The position numbers and the translations under genes were made by a program. Below are positions 59,521-64,000 of a stretch of DNA of 64,000 bases, piece after piece. Origin of the DNA: Flaccisagitta enflata (Eukaryota; Chaetognatha; Sagittoidea; Aphragmophora); NCBI GenBank assembly GCA_965153355.1, contig OZ231127.1:69998001-70062000 (forward strand), written 5' to 3'. The notes under the pieces were generated by a model. The model was not told the DNA's origin. It saw nothing but the letters and a program-made list of their open reading frames with translations, and searched no databases. The first letter of the stretch is position 1, and each line of letters starts with the position of its first letter.

Positions 59521-61928
59521 ATGAAGGCAGATTGGCTACCAACAGCAGGGACTGGCTTCATTCATCATAACAACAAGATTTGCCAAGTTTCATGACCATA
59601 TGATCGATTTTACTCATGGCCGCCACCCCCCCTAAAATCCCAGCATGAGGGTTGTTGTGGTAAAAATTCCAACTTTTGATCACTCTGGCCTCAATATTAG
59701 GCCCCTTTGAATTTAAATTTTGACCTAAAATCCATGAGATTATAAAACTAGAGCTCAAGAGCTAACTAGTGGTACAATCTGCATGTTTTTATCTTAATTT
59801 GTTGAGGTTTGAGAGCATTTCAAACATGAAAGGGTATGAGGGTCAAATTGCAGCTTATTTTCAGTGGCAAATTTGACATTTTTCATAGATTTGAACATAT
59901 TTTGGCTTTGGATGGACCAATCTGCATGAAATTGGTGATCAAATTGAAGAGTTTTTGCTGCTCTAGCTAATGGTAAAAAAATTTTTGATCGATTTTGCCC
60001 TCAATTTTTTTTATTGACTGTAGAAGCAGGTGTAAAAAAGTCGATTTTCTTGAAAATTGAGCAATTTTGGACAAAAAATGAGACCACTTCCATTTTTAAA
60101 AAAGACTTAAAATCCATGAGCAAAATAAAGAGCTGCTCAAGAGCTAACTAGTGATGCAATCGGCATGTCAATATGTTTTTGCATTTTGATTTTACAGAAC
60201 TTCAAAGATCAAAGGGTATGTCAAAATGACCATTTATGGTCACTCTGGCCGTTTTGGCCTCAATTTGGGTTCACTTTGCCGCAGAAATCGATAGAAAAAT
60301 CTGTGGGATTATAAAACTAGAGCTCAAGCGCTAACCAGTAGTGCAATCCGCATGTTGCTATCATTTTTGTTTAAGTTTGAGAGCATTTCAAAGATGGAAG
60401 GGTATGAGGGTTATTTTACTGGATAAACTTAGAGGTCAAATTTGACAATTTTTACATTTTTCGATATATCTTGGCTGGGGATGGACGAAAATGGATAAAA
60501 TTGGTGACCAAATTGAAGATTTTTTGATGCTCTAACCGATTCTGGTAAAATTTTTGATCGATATGACCCTCAAAATGTTTTGGAGACTATTGAAGCAGGT
60601 GCTAAAAAGAGTATTTTTTTGCCCATTTGGTTTTGCCCAAAATGGCCTTACATACTAATTTGGACAGTCCCTTTAATCTTTTAAATTCTGTCAAATCTAA
60701 ATGCAAAATCATAAAGACATGGCGATTGCACCACTAGTTAGCTCTCTTTATTTTGGTCATGGATTTTAGGTTAATTATCGAATTGGAAGTAGCCCAATAT
60801 GTTGTCCAAAATTGCCCAATTTACGAAAAAAAAAAAAACACTTTTTGCATATGCTTCCATGGTCATTAAAAAAAATTGGGGGGCATATTGATCCAAAAAT
60901 CTTTTACCATCTGCTAGAGCAGCAAATACTTTTCAGTTTGGTCACCAATTTCATGCAGATTGGGTCATCCAAAGCCGAGAAATATTGAAATTAGTGAAAA
61001 GTGTCATAATCGCCATTGAAATTTAAGCTGCAATTTGACCTTCCTACCCTTTCATCTTTGAAATGCTCTAAAATCTTAACAAATTAAGATAAAAATATGC
61101 AGATTGCACCACTGGTTAGCTCTTGAGCTCTAGTTTTATAATCTCACAGATTTTTTTATCGATTTCTACAGCAAAGTGAAACCTTATTGAGGCCAAAACG
61201 GCCAAAGTGACCATAAATGGTCATTTTGCCATACCCTTTGATCTTTAAAGTTCTGTAGAATCTAAATGCAAAAATACATTGACAAGCCGATTGCATCACT
61301 AGTTAGCTCTTGAGCAGCTCTTTATTTTGCTCATGGATTTTAAGTCTTTTTTAAAAATGGAAGTGGTCTACTTTTTTGTCCAAAATTGCTCAATTTTCAA
61401 GAAAATCGACTTTTTTACACCTGCTTCTACAGTCAATAAAAAAAATTGAGAGCAAAATCGATCAAAATTTTTTTTACCATCAGCTAGAGCAGCAAAAACT
61501 CTTCAATTTGATCACCAATTTCATGCAGATTGGTCCATCCAAAGCCAAAATATGTTCAAATCTGTGAAAAATGTCAAAATTGCCACTGAAAATAGGATGC
61601 AATTTGACCCTCATACCCTTTCATGTTTGAAATGCTCTCAAATCTCAACAAATTAAGATAAAAACATGCGGATTGCACCACTAGTTAGCTCTTGAGCTCT
61701 AGTTTTATAATCTCATGGATTTTAGGTCAAAATTTAAATTCGAAGGGGCCTAATTTTGGGGCCAAAGTGACGCAAAGTTGGAATTTTTACAACAACAACC
61801 CTCATGCTGGAATTTTAGGGGGGATGGCGGCCATGAGTAAAATCGATCTTATGGTCATGAAACTTGGCAAATCTTGTTGTTATGATGAATGAAGCCAGTC
61901 CCTGCTGTTGGTAGCCAATCTGCCTTCA
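59521..61928. mobile_element. Giant palindrome I2
   Basis: The ends ATGAAGGCAGATTGGCTACC and GGTAGCCAATCTGCCTTCAT are perfectly inverted, followed by CAACAGCAGGGACTGG and its complement. If the shared TA at each edge is the target, the TIR is TGAAGGCAG. Arms of about 1.2 kb meet near 60690 and contain repeated blocks (AAACTAGAGCTCAAGAGCTA; CATTTCAAACATGAAAGGG; TTAAAATCCATGAGCAAAAT). The interior is related to hAT-like foldback I1, though the ends differ. The 66-codon frames at both ends (MSSSFIISWILGQNL...) are the two arms of the palindrome. Confidence 0.9.
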
Positions 61929-62199
61929 TACATGGCAGATTTTGAATGATCATTTTGCTTTTTTGTTTATTTTTGGAAGTAAACAAACCCATTTTCATCA
62001 TAGAGTGAAACTACCTCTTACCGTTCTCCTTTCTTCCCCATATTTCCTTACCCCCAATTGTCTTCCTTTTTTACCCCCATTTGCACTCCCTCATAACCCC
62101 CATTCACTTACCCCCATAACCCTCATTCAGTTCCCCCATTCGAATTCTTTTTTCCCCTTACAGTCCAATTACGTCTGTTGCCCTATGCAATAAAACAAA
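61929..62199. other. Unassigned sequence, C-rich patch
   Basis: Irregular TACCCCCATTTGCACTCC/CTTACCCCCATAACCC repetition at 62050-62140. No gene recognised. Confidence 0.4.
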
Positions 62200-62282
62200 T
62201 GCTGCCGGTGGGATTCGAACCCACAATGCATCGCAATGTTTGGATTCTCACCGCGATGCTCTAACCATTAAGCTATGGGAGC
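62200..62282 (-). tRNA. tRNA-like gene or pseudogene with extended anticodon arm
   Basis: On the minus strand the acceptor is GCTCCCA against CGGCAGC (five of seven pairs). The D arm is GCTT-AATGGTTA-GAGC (with the A box TAGCTTAATGG), and a perfect T arm GTGGG-TTCGAAT-CCCAC contains the B box GGTTCGAATCC. Between D and T arms are 33 bases instead of about 22. They fold as ATCGC...GCGAT around an 18-base loop, or as a longer stem with two wobble pairs and a loop AGAATCCAAA. Either a short intron is present or this is a tRNA-derived pseudogene. The two acceptor mismatches favour the latter. No anticodon can be assigned safely. Confidence 0.5.
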
Positions 62283-62774
62283 ACATGCTTTTATTCTTGA
62301 GACAAAAGCATCTGGATCTAAAAAAGGCGATGAGACCAGAACTTGGATGGAGGAGAATTGCGCTTTTGATATTTTGATTCAATTGGAAAGGTCACAAGTT
62401 CGCGTCCAGCTGGTCACTGGACTTTTTTTCTCTCCATGATCGAGCATGGTTGGTTTTGGATGCTTACCTATCGCGTTCACATATTTCTGTGGCAAAATAA
62501 ACAAAGCAAAACATTACAAAGCACAACAAAACGTTAAGAAAATATGAGTAAAAACATAAGAAAATGTGAAAGTAAACAAGATATTCGAAAACAAGACATC
62601 AAAAAATATCAGGAAAAACATAAAAAATAAAAATGAGAAAATAAAACATAATATTCGAAAACAAAATAAGTCATTAGGAAATAAAATATAACATCAAAAA
62701 ACTAAACAATACAATCTAACTTAGAACATATTCAAAAATAAAACACATTAAAAAAAATCATGGTAGAATGAGTC
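62283..62774. other. A-rich degenerate sequence
   Basis: From 62500 the plus strand is rich in AAAACATAAGAAAATA-like words (AATATTCGAAAACAA occurs three times). No gene recognised. Confidence 0.45.
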
Positions 62775-63030
62775 CAGCCGCGCGTGATGCGTAACAGCCG
62801 CGCGTGACGCATAGCAGCCGCGCGTGACGCGTAGCAGCCGCGCGTGGCGCATAGCAGCCGCACGTGGCGCGTAGCATCCGCGCGTGGCGCGTAGCATCCG
62901 CGCGTGGCGCGTAGCAGCCGCGCGTGGCGCGTAGCAGCCGCGCGTGACGCGTTACAGCCACGTGTGGTTACTGATTAGGCCGCGGGTGACGCTTGATAGA
63001 CGCGTAACAGCCGCGCGTTATGCATAACAG
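62775..63030. repeat. 20-bp minisatellite CAGCCGCGCGTGRCGCGTAG
   Basis: Nine good units, then three diverged units to 63030. GC-rich, CpG-dense. The minus-strand frame (ATRHARLLR repeats) is repeat translation. Confidence 0.97.
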
Positions 63031-63345
63031 CGGGCCTCAGCGACCTAATTCCGGCCTCGGCGCCCTAATTCCGGCCTTGGCGACCTAATTCCGGCCTCGG
63101 CGACCTAATCCCGGCCTCGGCGACCTAATCCCGGCCTCGGCGACCTAATCCCGGCCTCGGCGACCTAATCCCGGCCTCGGCGACCTAATCCCGGCCTCGG
63201 CGACCTAATCCCGGCCTCGGCGACCTAATCCCGGCCTTGGCGACCTAATCCCGGCCTCGGCGACCTAATCCCGGCCTCGGCGACCTAATGCCGGCCTCGG
63301 CGACCTAATCCCGGCCTCGGCGACCTAACCTCGGCCTCGGCGACC
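63031..63345. repeat. 20-bp minisatellite CCGGCCTCGGCGACCTAATC
   Basis: About sixteen units, nearly identical in the middle (63110-63240), with CTAATT variants at the left edge and rising divergence to about 63480 at the right. Confidence 0.97.
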
Positions 63346-63490
63346 TTTTCCGGCATCAGTGACCAAATCCTAGCATCAGCGACCTAATCTTGATCGACAT
63401 TAGCGACCTAATCCCGGCCTCAGTGACCTTATACCGGCAGCGGCTATCTACTACCAGCCACAGCGACCCACCCATAGTCTCAACGACCAA
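63346..63490. repeat. Decayed right flank of the 20-bp array
   Basis: Recognisable units (ATCAGCGACCTAATC, CTCAGTGACCTTATACCGG, CCACAGCGACCCA) with growing divergence. Confidence 0.8.
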
Positions 63491-63527
63491 TGACTGACTA
63501 TTTAAGTGAGATCTTCCAACAAGTAAC

Positions 63528-63860
63528 GCGGGGTACAATATCGTTGCGGACGGAAGGGCCTGGGTGTACAACCCCCATCCACACCCCCCTCCATCCCCAA
63601 AGCACGCTCACAAATAGAGAATCCCAACTGCAGCATCACAAATGTGCGCTTTCAATTAAATTTTTTTGGACGAAAAGACGAACCGCGCACCAGCCTCAAA
63701 CCAGCGTAGAACTTAAGAATATTACAGGCTCGCCCAAAAAATGACATTCTCATATGAAAAAAGTGTATTTTTTGCGATTGCAACTTGAGTGTGTCGGACC
63801 AACCGAAGGACTGTCGGACGGACAAACCCTCTTTCAGAGTTGCTCGTCTACAACTTACAA
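63528..63860 (-). mobile_element. Family C element, longer and diverged
   Basis: CGTTGCGGACGGAAGGGCCT then GTGTACAACCCCCATCC at one end. GTCGGACCAACCGAAGGACT, GTCGGACGGACAAACCCTCT and AGTTGCTCGTCTACAACT at the other. The hairpin is reduced to AGTTG/CAACT. The inner 200 bp is unlike the copy at 40306-40519. Confidence 0.7.
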
Positions 63861-63876
63861 GCGCGTTGATAATCAG

Positions 63877-64000
63877 TAACAAGTCATCCAAGGATCACAC
63901 ATGGTCAGCGGGACCCGATGCCCTGCTTGGAGTGATTAGCTGAAGAATTGGAGTTAGAGCAGGGCAGCGGCCCCAAAGGGCCGATGTCCTGTAGGACACA
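63877..64000 (-). mobile_element. Family E element E3, cut by the window end
   Basis: The tail TAACAAGTCATCCAAGGATC and GCCCTGCTTGGAGTGATTAG...GAGCAGGGC, then GCAGCGGCCCCAAAGGGCCG and ATGTCCTGTAGGACACA. Same order as E2. The rest lies beyond the window. Confidence 0.85.

Noticed and set aside
59521-61928. Possible LTR retrotransposon
   Set aside because: The end sequences are inverted relative to each other, not direct, and there is no gag, protease or reverse transcriptase frame.
62775-63345. Possible CRISPR array
   Set aside because: The repeats are contiguous 20-bp units without unique spacers, in a eukaryotic context.

Overview
The window looks like nuclear DNA of a eukaryote, probably a repeat-rich animal genome. 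That is inferred from long dinucleotide and trinucleotide microsatellites, minisatellites, dense short interspersed elements, palindromic (foldback) elements and tRNA-like sequences, with no operons, ribosome binding sites or prokaryotic genes. I cannot name the species. No protein-coding gene can be supported. Every open frame above about 130 codons runs through a tandem repeat or a repeat element, and I see no transposase, reverse transcriptase or Rep/helicase motif. All mobile elements seen are therefore non-autonomous. Everything was read by eye, so element ends are good to a few bases where a terminus is quoted and looser elsewhere.

Three layers fill the window. (1) Two families of short elements with a hairpin end. 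The first (called A/B/C/H here) has about 23 loci. It begins TTTTT plus a terminal hairpin, then CTATRAC, then a GTCCGTCYGT-rich stretch. Its hairpin arms differ between copies in a compensating way. The second (called D/E/F) has long inverted ends beginning GGGCAGCGGCCCC, a core of 20-21 bp minisatellite units, and a tail with its own small hairpin. Both resemble in layout the Helentron-associated elements described in other animals (subterminal inverted repeats, central tandem repeats, terminal stem-loop), but that assignment is inference. (2) Foldback and inverted-repeat DNA elements: about seven large palindromes (3.0-3.5, 4.5-5.8, 32.3-32.9, 41.6-45.5, 48.6-50.9, 52.9-54.6 and 59.5-61.9 kb, together roughly 13 kb) plus several small ones. 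Two have 8-bp target duplications and TAGGG-type ends like hAT elements. Others have TA flanks and CAGT-type ends like Tc1/mariner elements. Two large palindromes are concentric, one TA-flanked inverted pair sitting inside another. (3) Simple repeats, chiefly (GA/CT)n, (GAAA)n, (TTC)n, (CAA)n, (GTTTTT)n, and two adjacent GC-rich 20-bp minisatellites at 62.8-63.4 kb.

Layout. 0-8.6 kb: A/B copies, D elements, J and I1 foldbacks, GA/CT and GTT repeats. 8.6-13.7 kb: CT repeats, a giant B element with about 2 kb of internal minisatellite, and a 136-bp hAT-like element. 14-21 kb: A/B copies, a (TTC)n tract split by elements F1 (with nested G1) and E1, CT repeats, repeat M1. 21-27 kb: CAA, CGA, GTC and GCCATC arrays, GA arrays, unassigned AT-rich DNA. 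28-35 kb: F3, K, D3, purine tracts. 35-41 kb: GAAA arrays in a segmental duplication, G2, B and C copies. 41-46 kb: palindrome Q. 46-55 kb: TTTC arrays, palindromes L and N, the adjacent repeats M2, E2 and D4. 55-64 kb: the longest CT array, the only stretch with a faintly gene-like open frame, a GTGGTAATACCAC array, CAA/GA arrays, A copies, palindrome I2, a tRNA-like sequence and the 20-bp minisatellites.
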